Positions 16,135 to 25,942 are shown, counted from the stretch's first letter. The stretch: 32,225 nucleotides of DNA from Neoroseomonas rubea (GCF_016106015.1 NZ_JACADQ010000016.1:1-32225), one strand, 5' to 3'. Translations and numbers: made by a program. The notes: generated from the letters alone by a model not told the origin.

Positions 16135-16196
16135 TTGCCGCAACACGAGCGCACGAGGCTTTCGCCATCCTCCAACCCGCTTGAGGCCTCCATGTG

Positions 16197-19100
16197 ATGC
16201 GGTTCCTTCGTCCCGTCCGACGGCCCGGCTCCGCCGCCGCGCCCTGGGCGAGCCGCGCACCCGTGCGCGAAGAACTCTTCAGCGTCGAGCGCCTGGAGGA
16301 ACACGCGCACAGCCTGGCGGCCGCACAGGCGGTCTCGGCGAAGCCCTCCAAGGTCTACCCTCTGGCACTGCGGCTCACGGACAACCGCGGCGTCCTGCTC
16401 GACGCCTACCGCACCATCGCCCGGGCGGCGGAAGAAGGCGCCGCCATCACGCCGGCGGCGGAATGGCTGATCGACAACTATCTCCTCGTCGAGAAGCAGA
16501 TCCACGATATCCGAAGCGACCTGCCGCCCAGCTTCTATCGGCAACTCCCGAAACTCGCCGCCGGGCCCTTCGCCGGCTATCCGAGGGTCTTCGGCCTGGC
16601 CTGGGCCTTCGTCGCCCACACCGACAGCCACTTCGCGCCCGAGACTCTGTGCCGCTACGTCCGCGCCTATCAGGACGTCGAGGTGCTCACGATCGGGGAA
16701 CTCTGGGCGATCGCGATCACGCTCCGCATCGTCCTGGTCGAGAACCTCAGGCGGCTCGCGGCGCAAATCGTCGAGGACCGCGCATCTTGCAAGGTCGCCG
16801 ACGAACTCGCGGACCGCCTGCTGGGGGCGGGCGGGCGCACCGCCGAACCCTTCGCGGCGGTGCTGGCGCATCCCGACGGTGCGTGGCCGACGAGTGCCTG
16901 CGCGGTGCAGCTCCTGCACAGGCTGCGTGACCAGGATCCGAGAATCATCCCTGCCCTGACTTGGCTCGACGAGTGCCTTGCGAAGCAGGGAACGACGGCC
17001 GACGCGGTCGTGCGCGACGAGCACCAGAGTCAGGGCGCCGCGAGCGTCACCGTCCGCAACATCATCACCAGTCTGCGACTGATCTCCGAAGTCGACTGGA
17101 GCGCGCTCTTCGAACGCATGAGCCTCGTCGACGACGTGCTCGCCGAGGCTCCCGGGTACCGGGACATGGATTTCCCGACCCGCAACCTCTACCGCAGCGC
17201 CATCGAGGAGCTCTCGCGCGGGTCGGGCCGCACGGAGCTCGACATCGCCCGCAGCGCCGTCCTTGCGACCAAGCAGGGCCGGGACGAGGCACCGGACGCC
17301 ACAGACGGCCGAAGGCGCGATCCGGGCTATCATCTCCTCACGGGTGGCCGGCCCGCCTTCGAGGCCGCCATGGGCTTCAGGCCGTCGCTGCGACGTCGCG
17401 CCTGGCAGCTGAACCAGGCGCTCGGCATCGCTGGCTATGTCAGCGCCATCACCATCGTCGCCGCCTTCCTCCTGCTGTTGCCGCTCATGGCCCTGCGCGC
17501 GGGCGGGCTCGATGGCGGCGTGCTGGCGCTGCTCGCCGCGCTGGGCGCCATCCCGGCCCTGGATGTTGCGGTCGCATTGGTGAACCGCGGCACGGCGTGG
17601 GGCTACGGGCCGCAACTGCTGCCGGCGCTGCATCTTCGCGACGGCGTACCATCCGATCTGCGCACGCTGATCGCGGTGCCGATGCTCCTGACGTCGCCGG
17701 AGGCGATCCAGGAGCAGGTTGAACGGCTGGAGGTCCATCACCTGGCGAGCTCGGATGGCGAGCTCCATTTCGCCCTCCTCTCGGACTGGCGCGATGCGCC
17801 GAGCGAACGGATGGACGGCGACGCGGCGCTGCTCGCCGCCGCCGCGGACGGCATCGCCGAGCTGAACCGCCGATACGGTCCGGCACCCGGGGGCGACCGG
17901 TTCCTGCTGCTGCATCGCGGGCGCCGGTGGAACGAGGGCGAAGGACGCTGGCTCGGCTGGGAACGCAAGCGCGGCAAGCTGCATGAGCTGAACCGCCTGC
18001 TGCGCGGCGCGACCGACACGAGCTTCATCCAGGCGGCCGAGCGGCCGCCGGTCGTGCCGGAGGGTGTCCGCTACGTCATCACCCTCGACGCCGATACGAG
18101 GCTGCCGCGCGACACCGTCCGGCGCCTGATCGGCAAGATGGCGCATCCCCTCAACCGGCCGCGGCTCGACCCGCGGGCCAGGCGGGTCGTCGAGGGCTAC
18201 GCGGTGCTGCAGCCGCGGGTCACGCCCTCCCTGCCGGTCGGGCGCGAAGGCTCGCTGTTCCAGCGGGTCTACTCGAGCCACAGCGGCATCGACCCTTACG
18301 CCTCGGCCGTCTCCGACGTGTACCAGGACCTGTTCGGCGAAGGCTCCTACGCCGGCAAGGGCATCTATGACGTCGATGCGTTCGAGGCTGCGCTGGCAGG
18401 CCGGGTGCCGGAGGCCGCGCTGCTCAGCCACGACCTGTTCGAGGGAATCTTCGCCCGCGCCGGCCTTGCCACCGATGTCGAGGTCGTCGAGGAATTTCCC
18501 GCCCGCTACGACGTCTCCGCGCTGCGGCAGCACCGCTGGGCGCGTGGCGACTGGCAATTGCTGCCATGGATCCTGGGGCGCGCTCCGCGACCCGCGGGCG
18601 GTGGCCCGGAGGCCGCCGCCGTGCCGGCCATCGGGCGCTGGAAGATGCTCGACAATCTGCGCCGCACGCTGTCGGCGCCGGCGACCATGCTGGCCTTCCT
18701 GACAGGATGGACGCTGCCCTTCCGTGCAGCGCTCGTCTGGACGGCGTTCCTGCTTGCCACGATCGTGGTGCCGCCGCTCATTCCCGCCATCAGCGCGGTC
18801 CTTCCGCGCCGTCGTGGCCTGACGGTCCGCAGCCACCTGCGCGCGCTCGGCGTCGATGTGAGGTTGGCGCTCGGCCTCTCGCTGCTCGTTCTCACCTTCC
18901 TCGCGCACCAGGCGTGGCTGATGGCCGATGCGATCCTGCGCACGCTCGTCCGTCTCTTCGTCACCCGCCGGCACCTGCTCGAATGGGTGACCGCGGCCCA
19001 GGCGACGATCGAGTGCAGGTCCGACCTGCTCGCCTTCGACCGTCGGATGGCCGGCGCGCTGGCGACCGGCGGCCTGACCATCCTCGTCGCATCGCTGTCG

Positions 19101-22100
19101 GGCCAGGGAACATGGCCTCTCGCGGCACCCTTCGCGCTGCTCTGGATCGCCTCACCCGCCATCGCGTGGTGGGCAAGCCGATCGCCGCCGGCCGGCGGCC
19201 GGCTCATGGTGCCAGAGGCCGACGCGCGCGCATTGCGGCTCATCGCGCGGCGGACGTGGCGCTTCTTCGAGGCGTTCGTGACGGCCAACGACAACATGCT
19301 GCCGCCCGACAATTTCCAGGAGGACCCCAAGCCGGTCGTCGCCCATCGCACCTCCCCGACCAATATCGGCCTCTATCTCCTGTCCGTGCTCAGCGCCCGC
19401 GACTTCGGGTGGCTGGGCACCGCGGATGCGTTGGAGCGGCTAGAGGCGACCCTCGCGACCATGGGCCGTCTCCAGCGGTTCCATGGCCATTTCTACAACT
19501 GGTACGACACGCGCGACCTGCGGCCGCTCGATCCACGCTATGTGTCCACCGTCGACAGCGGCAATCTCGCGGGGCATCTCATCGTGGTCGCGAACGCGTG
19601 CCGGGAATGGCGCGACGTGCCGATGAGCGCGGATGCACGCATCGCCGGCATCGCCGACGCGCTGGACGTCACGCGCGACGAGTGCATCCGCATTCGTGAC
19701 GGGCGCCGGACCCAGACCGTGACATGGCAGCAGCTTGACGACGCGCTCGCCACATTCACGACCGACACGCGACGGAAGCTGCCCGAAGGCGAGTCGGTCG
19801 CTGAACGCCTCGCGCGGCTTGCCGTCCAGGCCGAGGTCGTCGTCGACATCGCGGCGGCGCTCGCGGCCGAGCGCGGCGACGATGCGGGAGCGGAGGTCCT
19901 GTCCTGGCTGGCAACGGCGCAGCGCGCAATCGAGAGCCACCGCCGGGACCTTGGCGCGGCGGCCGGGCCGGACGCAGCCATGAGGAGCCGCCTCCTGGCT
20001 CTGGAGGAAGCCGCCCGGACCACGGCGCTGGCCATGGAGTTCGGCTTCCTGCTCGACCAGGACCGCAAGCTCCTGGCCATCGGCTACCAGGTGCCCGAGG
20101 GCAGGCTCGATCCGAGCTGCTACGATCTTCTGGCCTCCGAGGCGCGGCTCGCCAGCTTCTTCGCGATCGCAAAGGGCGACGTCCCGACGCGTCACTGGTT
20201 CCGCCTCGGCCGCGCGGTCACGCCGGTCGCCTCGGGCGCCGCGCTGATCTCGTGGTCGGGTTCGATGTTCGAATACCTGATGCCCTCGCTCGTCATGCGC
20301 GCCCCTGGCGGAAGCCTGATCGAGCAGACGAACCGCCTCATCGTGCGCCGGCAGGTCGAGCACGGGAGGACGCTCGGCGTGCCCTGGGGCATTTCCGAAT
20401 CCGCCTACAACGCCCGCGACCTGGAACTCACCTACCAGTATTCGAGCTTTGGCGTGCCGAGCCTCGGCCTGAAGCGGGGTCTCGGCGAGAACACCGTCGT
20501 CGCGCCATACGCGACGGGCCTCGCCACCATGGTCGACCCGGTCGCGGCGGCGCTGAACTTCCGCCGCCTCGCGGAGGTCGGTGCGCTTGGCCGCCACGGG
20601 TTCCGGGAAGCCCTGGACTACACGGCGATCCGCGTGCCGGAGGGCCAGGAGGTCGCGATCGTGCGCGCCTTCATGGCGCATCACCAGGGCATGACCATCG
20701 TCGCCATCGCGGACGCTCTGCTCGATGGCGGCATGCGGGCGCGGTTCCATGCGGAGCCCATCGTCCAGGCGACCGAACTGCTGCTGCACGAGCGCACGCC
20801 GCGCGACGTCACCATCATGCCGTCATGGATCGCCGACACGCACCCGGCCGTCCGGTTGAAGGAAATCGAGCCGCCGGGTGGCCGACGCTACACCTCCGCG
20901 CAGGATGCAGCCCCCGCCACGCACCTTCTCTCGAACGGCCGCTACACGGTCATGCTCACCGCGGCCGGCTCGGGCCAGAGCCTCTGGCGCGGCCGTGCCG
21001 TGACGCGGTGGCGCGAGGACGCGACCTGCGACGATCTCGGCTCCTACATCTTCATGCGCGACGTCGCGAGCAACGAGGTCTGGTCGGCGGGCTTCCAGCC
21101 ATGCGGCGACGAGCCCGATGGCTACGACGTCGTGTTCCACGAGGACCGCGCCGAGTTCACCCGGCGGCAGGGTTCGCTCACCACGACGCTGGACGTGGTC
21201 GTCTCGGCCGAGGACGATGCCGAGGTCCGGCGCGTCGCGATCTTGAACACCGGCACCCGGATGCGGGAGATCGAGCTCACCTCCTATGCCGAGCTGGTGC
21301 TCGGCGGTCAGGCGGCCGACGTGGCGCATCCCGCGCTTTCGAAGCTGTTCGTCGAGACCGAGCACCTGGCCGACATCGGCGCCATCCTCGCGACGCGCCG
21401 GCGGCGCTCGCCGGCGGAGCCCGAGATCTGGGCCGCGCATCTGGCCGTCGTCGACGGCCAGGCCGTGGGCCGGCCGGAGATCGAGACCGACAGGGCCCGG
21501 TTCCTCGGCCGCGGCGCCAGCATCCGCAGGCCGATCGTGATGATGGATCGCCGGTCGCTCTCCAACACGGTCGGCACGGTGCTCGACCCGGTCTTCGCGC
21601 TGCGCAGGCGCGTGAGGATCCCGCCGGGTGCAGTCGCGCGCGTGACGTTCTGGACAATCGCCGCATCCTCGCGCGACACGCTTCTCGAACTCGTGGACAA
21701 GCACCAGGACGCCGCGGGCTTCGAGCGGGCCGCGACGCTGGCCTGGACCCAGGCGCAGGTGCAACTCCATCACCTCGGCATCGATTCCGCCGAGGCGGGA
21801 CTGTTCCAGCGCCTTGCGGGCCACCTGATCTACGCCACGCCGATCCTGCGCCCGTCCTCGGAGACCATAAGGCGCGGCGGCGGCGGGCAGCCGGGGCTAT
21901 GGCCGCTTGGGATTTCCGGGGACCTGCCGATTCTCCTGCTGCGCATCAACGAGATCGAGGACATCGGGATCGCCCGCCAATTGCTGCAGGCCCACGAGTA
22001 CTGGCGGATGAAGCAGTTCGCGGTTGATCTCGTGATCCTGAACGAGCGCGCCTCCTCCTACGTCCAGGACCTTCAGGTCGCGCTCGAGACGCTGGCGCGG

Positions 22101-24758
22101 ACGAGCGAATCGCGGACGCCGCCACGCGATGCCGGGCAGCCCGGACGTGTCTTCGTGGTGCGTGCGGACCTGATGTCGTCCGAGACCGCCGCGCTGCTCG
22201 CGGCGACGGCCCGCGTCGTGCTCGTGGGCCGTCGCGGGCAGCTTTCCGATCAGCTCAACCGTGCGCCGCAGCGCGGCATCGCGCTCCCGCCCGCGGCCAG
22301 GGCGGCGGCCGCGCCCGTCATGCCGGCTGGATCGCCGCCCCTGCCGGAACTGGAATACTTCAACGGGCTCGGCGGATTCGCGGCGGATGGACGGGAATAC
22401 GTCACCATCCTGGGCTCCGGCCGGTCGACGCCGGCGCCGTGGCTCAACGTCGTCGCCAACCCCGCCTTCGGCTTCCAGGTGCCGACCGAGGGCGGCGGCT
22501 ACAGCTGGTCGGTCAACAGCCGGGAGCACCAGCTGACCCCCTGGTCGAACGACCCCGTGGCCGACCGGCCGGGCGAGGCCTTCTACCTGCGGGACGAGGA
22601 CACCGGCGCATTGTGGAGCCCGACCGCCTCGCCCATCCGCAACAACGGGGAAACCTTCGTCAGCCGCCACGGTCGCGGCTACAGCAGGTTCGGTCACGCC
22701 GGGCAGGGGATCGAGAGCGACCTCCTGCAGTACGTGCCGCTGGAAGATCCGATCAAGATTTCGCGCCTCGTGCTGCGCAATGTCTCCGGCCGGGCGCGCC
22801 GGATATCCGTGACAGCCTATGTCGAATGGGTCCTTGGCCCGTCACGGTCGGCAACCCTGCCCTTCGTGACCACGGAGATCGACGGCGGGACCGGTGCGAT
22901 GTTCGCGCGCAATCCCTGGAACCCGGCCTTCGCGCAGCGCGTCGCCTTTGCCGATCTTCGCGGCCGGCAGACGGACTGGACGGGGGACCGGCGGGAGTTC
23001 ATCGGCCGCAACGGGACGCTGGCCCGCCCGGCTGCGCTCGTCGGCACGGGGCCGCTGTCCAGGACCACCGGGGCTGGGCTCGATCCCTGCGGCGCGCTCA
23101 GGACCACGGTCGACCTGCCGCCAGGCGGCATCGTCGAGATCGCCTTCTTCCTCGGCGATGCCGCCAGCGCAGAGGAAGCGCGCAGCCTGGTCGCGCGCTA
23201 CCGCAGCTGCGACCTCGACGCCGTGAAGGCGGACGTCGATCGTCACTGGGAGGATGTCCTCGGCGCGGTGCAGGTGCGCACGCCGGACCGCGCGATGGAC
23301 ATCATGCTGAATGGCTGGCTGCTGTATCAGACCCTGGCCTGCCGGGTCTGGGCGCGCTCCGGCTTCTATCAGGCGAGTGGCGCCTACGGCTTCCGGGACC
23401 AGCTGCAGGATGGCATGGCGCTCGCCGCGTCACGCCCGGCGCTGACGCGCGAACACCTCCTGCGTGCCGCCGCGCGGCAGTTTCCCGAGGGCGATGTGCA
23501 GCATTGGTGGCTGCCGCATTCCGGCCAGGGCGTGCGCACGCGGATCTCCGACGATCGGGTGTGGCTCGCCCTGGCCGTCGCGCATTACCTCGACGTCTCG
23601 GGCGACACGGGCTTGCTCGATGTCGAGGTGCCCTTCCTGGAGGGCCAGAGACTGACGGCAGGCGAGCACGACAGCTTCTTCCAGCCGACGGTGGCCGATG
23701 AGACGGCGACGCTGTTCGAGCACTGTGCCCGCGGCCTCGATGCGAGCCTCGCGATCGGCAGCCACGGGCTGCCGCTGATCGGCACCGGCGACTGGAACGA
23801 TGGGATGAACTGCGTCGGCGAAGCGGGACAGGGCGAGAGCGTGTGGCTTGGCTGGCTGCTCGACGCCGCGCTGGCGGCATTCGCACCCATCGCCGAGGCG
23901 CGCGGCGAGACCGGCCGCGCGGAGCAGTGGCGCGCCTATGCCGCGACCCTGCGGGCATCGATGGAACGCGAGGCATGGGATGGGGACTGGTACCGGCGCG
24001 GCTATTTCGACGACGGCACGCCACTGGGTTCGGCCAGCAGCGAGGAATGCCGGGTCGATTCCATCGCGCAATCCTGGGCCGTCCTGTCGGGCGCGGCGGA
24101 TCCGGCGCGCGCGGCGCGGGCCATGGCGGCGGTCAGGCGGGAGCTGATCCGCCCGCAGGACGGCCTGGCGCTGCTGTTCACCCCGCCCTTCGACAAGACG
24201 CCGCTCAATCCCGGCTACATCAAGGGCTATCCGCCAGGCATCCGCGAGAATGGCGGCCAGTACACCCACGCCGCCCTCTGGTCCGTCATGGCCTTCGCGG
24301 CGCTTGGCGAGGGCGACAGGGCGGTCGAGTTGTTCGCGATGCTGAATCCGATCAACCACGCCCGGACGCGGGCCGGGGTCCACCGCTACAAGGTGGAACC
24401 CTATGTCATCGCTGCCGACGTCTACGCCGCGCCGGCCCATCTCGGACGGGGCGGCTGGACCTGGTACACCGGCTCCGCGGGATGGATGCAGCGCGCCGGC
24501 ATCGAGAGCATCCTCGGGCTGCGCATACGGGGCGGTGCCCTTCTCCTGGACCCCTGCATCCCCCGGGCATGGCCGCGTTACGAGCTGACCGTCGCGTGCG
24601 GCGCGGCGCGGTACGAGATCCACGTGGACAATCCCGACGGCGTCAATCGCGGCGTCGCCACCGCCACGTTGGATGGCGCGGTGATCACGGCGCGTCCGCT
24701 GCGCCTGCCGTTCGTTGACGATGGTGCACGTCATCGGATCCATCTGACGCTTGGATGA
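16197..24758 (+). CDS. ndvB: cyclic beta-1,2-glucan synthase (NdvB/ChvB type)
   Basis: About 2853 residues, the size of NdvB/ChvB (about 2830). The enzyme builds and cyclises beta-1,2-glucan from UDP-glucose at the inner membrane for the periplasm. The N-terminal part is soluble to about 405. Membrane segments lie near 411-465, 826-870, 891-914 and 956-995. Between them is the GT84 glycosyltransferase core, with LDADTRLPRD (about 630-639) and the Q-x-x-R-W motif QHRWARGDWQ (about 778-787). Next come a glycoamylase-like region (about 1300-1500, MAHHQGMTIV) and two GT36/GH94 phosphorylase-type domains, from about 1575 and 2050; the second holds the catalytic GDWNDGMN near 2531-2538, thought to set ring size. 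The start is ATG 16197, with GAGG 10 bases upstream; GTG 16194 is an alternative. The frame is uninterrupted. Cyclic glucans serve osmoadaptation and host interaction in rhizobia, Agrobacterium and Brucella. Confidence 0.93.
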   Translation: MRFLRPVRRPGSAAAPWASRAPVREELFSVERLEEHAHSLAAAQAVSAKPSKVYPLALRLTDNRGVLLDAYRTIARAAEEGAAITPAAEWLIDNYLLVEKQIHDIRSDLPPSFYRQLPKLAAGPFAGYPRVFGLAWAFVAHTDSHFAPETLCRYVRAYQDVEVLTIGELWAIAITLRIVLVENLRRLAAQIVEDRASCKVADELADRLLGAGGRTAEPFAAVLAHPDGAWPTSACAVQLLHRLRDQDPRIIPALTWLDECLAKQGTTADAVVRDEHQSQGAASVTVRNIITSLRLISEVDWSALFERMSLVDDVLAEAPGYRDMDFPTRNLYRSAIEELSRGSGRTELDIARSAVLATKQGRDEAPDATDGRRRDPGYHLLTGGRPAFEAAMGFRPSLRRRAWQLNQALGIAGYVSAITIVAAFLLLLPLMALRAGGLDGGVLALLAALGAIPALDVAVALVNRGTAWGYGPQLLPALHLRDGVPSDLRTLIAVPMLLTSPEAIQEQVERLEVHHLASSDGELHFALLSDWRDAPSERMDGDAALLAAAADGIAELNRRYGPAPGGDRFLLLHRGRRWNEGEGRWLGWERKRGKLHELNRLLRGATDTSFIQAAERPPVVPEGVRYVITLDADTRLPRDTVRRLIGKMAHPLNRPRLDPRARRVVEGYAVLQPRVTPSLPVGREGSLFQRVYSSHSGIDPYASAVSDVYQDLFGEGSYAGKGIYDVDAFEAALAGRVPEAALLSHDLFEGIFARAGLATDVEVVEEFPARYDVSALRQHRWARGDWQLLPWILGRAPRPAGGGPEAAAVPAIGRWKMLDNLRRTLSAPATMLAFLTGWTLPFRAALVWTAFLLATIVVPPLIPAISAVLPRRRGLTVRSHLRALGVDVRLALGLSLLVLTFLAHQAWLMADAILRTLVRLFVTRRHLLEWVTAAQATIECRSDLLAFDRRMAGALATGGLTILVASLSGQGTWPLAAPFALLWIASPAIAWWASRSPPAGGRLMVPEADARALRLIARRTWRFFEAFVTANDNMLPPDNFQEDPKPVVAHRTSPTNIGLYLLSVLSARDFGWLGTADALERLEATLATMGRLQRFHGHFYNWYDTRDLRPLDPRYVSTVDSGNLAGHLIVVANACREWRDVPMSADARIAGIADALDVTRDECIRIRDGRRTQTVTWQQLDDALATFTTDTRRKLPEGESVAERLARLAVQAEVVVDIAAALAAERGDDAGAEVLSWLATAQRAIESHRRDLGAAAGPDAAMRSRLLALEEAARTTALAMEFGFLLDQDRKLLAIGYQVPEGRLDPSCYDLLASEARLASFFAIAKGDVPTRHWFRLGRAVTPVASGAALISWSGSMFEYLMPSLVMRAPGGSLIEQTNRLIVRRQVEHGRTLGVPWGISESAYNARDLELTYQYSSFGVPSLGLKRGLGENTVVAPYATGLATMVDPVAAALNFRRLAEVGALGRHGFREALDYTAIRVPEGQEVAIVRAFMAHHQGMTIVAIADALLDGGMRARFHAEPIVQATELLLHERTPRDVTIMPSWIADTHPAVRLKEIEPPGGRRYTSAQDAAPATHLLSNGRYTVMLTAAGSGQSLWRGRAVTRWREDATCDDLGSYIFMRDVASNEVWSAGFQPCGDEPDGYDVVFHEDRAEFTRRQGSLTTTLDVVVSAEDDAEVRRVAILNTGTRMREIELTSYAELVLGGQAADVAHPALSKLFVETEHLADIGAILATRRRRSPAEPEIWAAHLAVVDGQAVGRPEIETDRARFLGRGASIRRPIVMMDRRSLSNTVGTVLDPVFALRRRVRIPPGAVARVTFWTIAASSRDTLLELVDKHQDAAGFERAATLAWTQAQVQLHHLGIDSAEAGLFQRLAGHLIYATPILRPSSETIRRGGGGQPGLWPLGISGDLPILLLRINEIEDIGIARQLLQAHEYWRMKQFAVDLVILNERASSYVQDLQVALETLARTSESRTPPRDAGQPGRVFVVRADLMSSETAALLAATARVVLVGRRGQLSDQLNRAPQRGIALPPAARAAAAPVMPAGSPPLPELEYFNGLGGFAADGREYVTILGSGRSTPAPWLNVVANPAFGFQVPTEGGGYSWSVNSREHQLTPWSNDPVADRPGEAFYLRDEDTGALWSPTASPIRNNGETFVSRHGRGYSRFGHAGQGIESDLLQYVPLEDPIKISRLVLRNVSGRARRISVTAYVEWVLGPSRSATLPFVTTEIDGGTGAMFARNPWNPAFAQRVAFADLRGRQTDWTGDRREFIGRNGTLARPAALVGTGPLSRTTGAGLDPCGALRTTVDLPPGGIVEIAFFLGDAASAEEARSLVARYRSCDLDAVKADVDRHWEDVLGAVQVRTPDRAMDIMLNGWLLYQTLACRVWARSGFYQASGAYGFRDQLQDGMALAASRPALTREHLLRAAARQFPEGDVQHWWLPHSGQGVRTRISDDRVWLALAVAHYLDVSGDTGLLDVEVPFLEGQRLTAGEHDSFFQPTVADETATLFEHCARGLDASLAIGSHGLPLIGTGDWNDGMNCVGEAGQGESVWLGWLLDAALAAFAPIAEARGETGRAEQWRAYAATLRASMEREAWDGDWYRRGYFDDGTPLGSASSEECRVDSIAQSWAVLSGAADPARAARAMAAVRRELIRPQDGLALLFTPPFDKTPLNPGYIKGYPPGIRENGGQYTHAALWSVMAFAALGEGDRAVELFAMLNPINHARTRAGVHRYKVEPYVIAADVYAAPAHLGRGGWTWYTGSAGWMQRAGIESILGLRIRGGALLLDPCIPRAWPRYELTVACGAARYEIHVDNPDGVNRGVATATLDGAVITARPLRLPFVDDGARHRIHLTLG

Positions 24759-25048
24759 TCTTCGCGATCGTTCAGCAATAGCCGTCGCCGGCGGCCGGCG
24801 CCGACGCGCCCTCGCGGGCCACCGCTCCGCCGACGACATCCCGTCCGACGCCCACGTCGACGAGCAGGACGGCTCTGGCGAGGCCCGTTCTCCGCGATGT
24901 GTGTTCGGCATGGCTGGATCCATCCCCAGGCCCCCTCCCTTCCCGATCGTCCAGGACCGGACTTCCGCTATCGGCTCCCAGGTTCCAGAAAGGACTTGAG
25001 GCGGGTCCGGGGGGAGACGTTCCCTTCTTCCCCCGCCCGGAGGTCCCA
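24759..25048. other. 290-base gap with a repeat-like segment
   Basis: No gene is supported here. The 3' part (about 24918-25038) has a C-rich block (CCCCCTCCCTTCC), a middle part with GACTTCCG and AGAAAGG, then G-rich GGGGGGAGACGTTCCC and CCCCCGC. These occur in the same order as in the palindromic element at 25821-25938 downstream of the next gene, so it may be a diverged copy. The similarity was judged by eye. Confidence 0.35.
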
Positions 25049-25831
25049 ATGCCCGGCCAGATCGCCCTGCACCGCACCCATGCCGGCGCCGTCGCCCATG
25101 TCACCGTGGATCACGACGCCAAGCTCAACACGCTCAACCCCGAGCTGATGCACGACTTCGCCGCGACCTTCGCGACGCTGTCGGCCGACCGCGCGCTGCG
25201 CGCCGTCGTGCTGACCGGCGCCGGGGCGCGCGCGTTCATCGGCGGCGCCGACATCACCGTCATGGCCGGCATCGACAGCGAGGCGGGGGGCGAGGCCTTC
25301 ATCCGGCTGGTGCATGCATGCTGCCGCGCGGTACGGGACTGCCCGGTGCCCGTGCTCGCGCGGATCAATGGCTGGTGCCTCGGCGCGGGGCTCGAGGTCG
25401 CGGCCGCCTGCGACCTGCGCATCGCGGCGGACAGCGCTCAGTTCGGCATGCCGGAAGTGCGCGTCGGCATCCCTTCGGTGGTGGAGGCCGCACTGCTCCC
25501 GGGCCTGATCGGCTGGGGCCGCACGCGCCGGCTGCTTCTGCTGGCCGAGACGATCGGCGCGGCCGAGGCGCTGGACTGGGGCCTGGTGGAACGCATCGTG
25601 CCTGCGGCGGCGCTCGACGACGCCGTCGATCAATGGCTCGCGCTGCTTCTGGACGCGGGGCCGGAGGCGATCCGCGCGCAGAAGGCGCTGATCCGGCGGT
25701 GGGAGGACCTACCCCTGTCCCAGGCGATCGCGGCGGGGATTGACGCCTTCGCGGCGTCGTGGCGCACGGAGGAACCGCGCAGGATGCTGGGCGGATTCCT
25801 CGACAAGAAGAAGAATGCGTCGGGGGAGTGA
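25049..25831 (+). CDS. enoyl-CoA hydratase/isomerase family protein (both catalytic glutamates present)
   Basis: 260 residues, crotonase fold. Oxyanion segment AFIGGADITVM (62-72), then INGWCLGAGLEVAAACDLRI with Glu116 and FGMPEVRVGIPS with Glu136. These are the two catalytic glutamates of classical hydratases, so this copy should be a water-adding enzyme, unlike the first paralogue at 1939-2724. Substrate unknown. The start is ATG 25049 with GGAGG 5 bases upstream. The last residues (DKKKNASGE) are read from DNA that runs into the palindromic element, whose first hairpin covers the stop codon; the element may have replaced the original gene end. It is convergent with the FAD monooxygenase gene. 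Confidence 0.84.
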   Translation: MPGQIALHRTHAGAVAHVTVDHDAKLNTLNPELMHDFAATFATLSADRALRAVVLTGAGARAFIGGADITVMAGIDSEAGGEAFIRLVHACCRAVRDCPVPVLARINGWCLGAGLEVAAACDLRIAADSAQFGMPEVRVGIPSVVEAALLPGLIGWGRTRRLLLLAETIGAAEALDWGLVERIVPAAALDDAVDQWLALLLDAGPEAIRAQKALIRRWEDLPLSQAIAAGIDAFAASWRTEEPRRMLGGFLDKKKNASGE

Positions 25832-25938
25832 ACTCCCCCGAATCCCCCTCCTTTTTCTGTCTTTTGGTGACTGACCTCCGAGGTCAGTTCCCAACAGACA
25901 AGAAAGGGAGGGGGGCGGGGGAGGTTCCCCTCCCCCGC
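25821..25938. repeat. long palindromic intergenic element between convergent genes
   Basis: From 25830 to 25927 the sequence reads nearly the same on both strands around the centre at 25879. The core CTGACCTC-C-GAGGTCAG is exact and the outer arms (C-rich left, G-rich right) match imperfectly for about 48 bases each side. Two further exact hairpins flank it: CGGGGGAGT/ACTCCCCCG (25821-25829, 25832-25840), spanning the TGA of the hydratase gene, and GCGGGGGAGG/CCTCCCCCGC (25915-25924, 25929-25938), ending 4 bases before the stop of the opposite gene. It can serve as a two-way terminator. Its length and symmetry suggest a mobile or REP-type repeat. Confidence 0.7.
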
Positions 25939-25942
25939 ACCT

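Noticed and set aside
15924-18974. A very long open frame (about 1000 codons) on the minus strand opposite the start of ndvB
   Set aside because: It is antisense to the well-supported ndvB and peptidoglycan-binding genes, has no ribosome site or recognisable domain, and its Arg/Ala/Gly/Gln/Asp-rich composition is what GC-rich DNA gives in a shadow frame.
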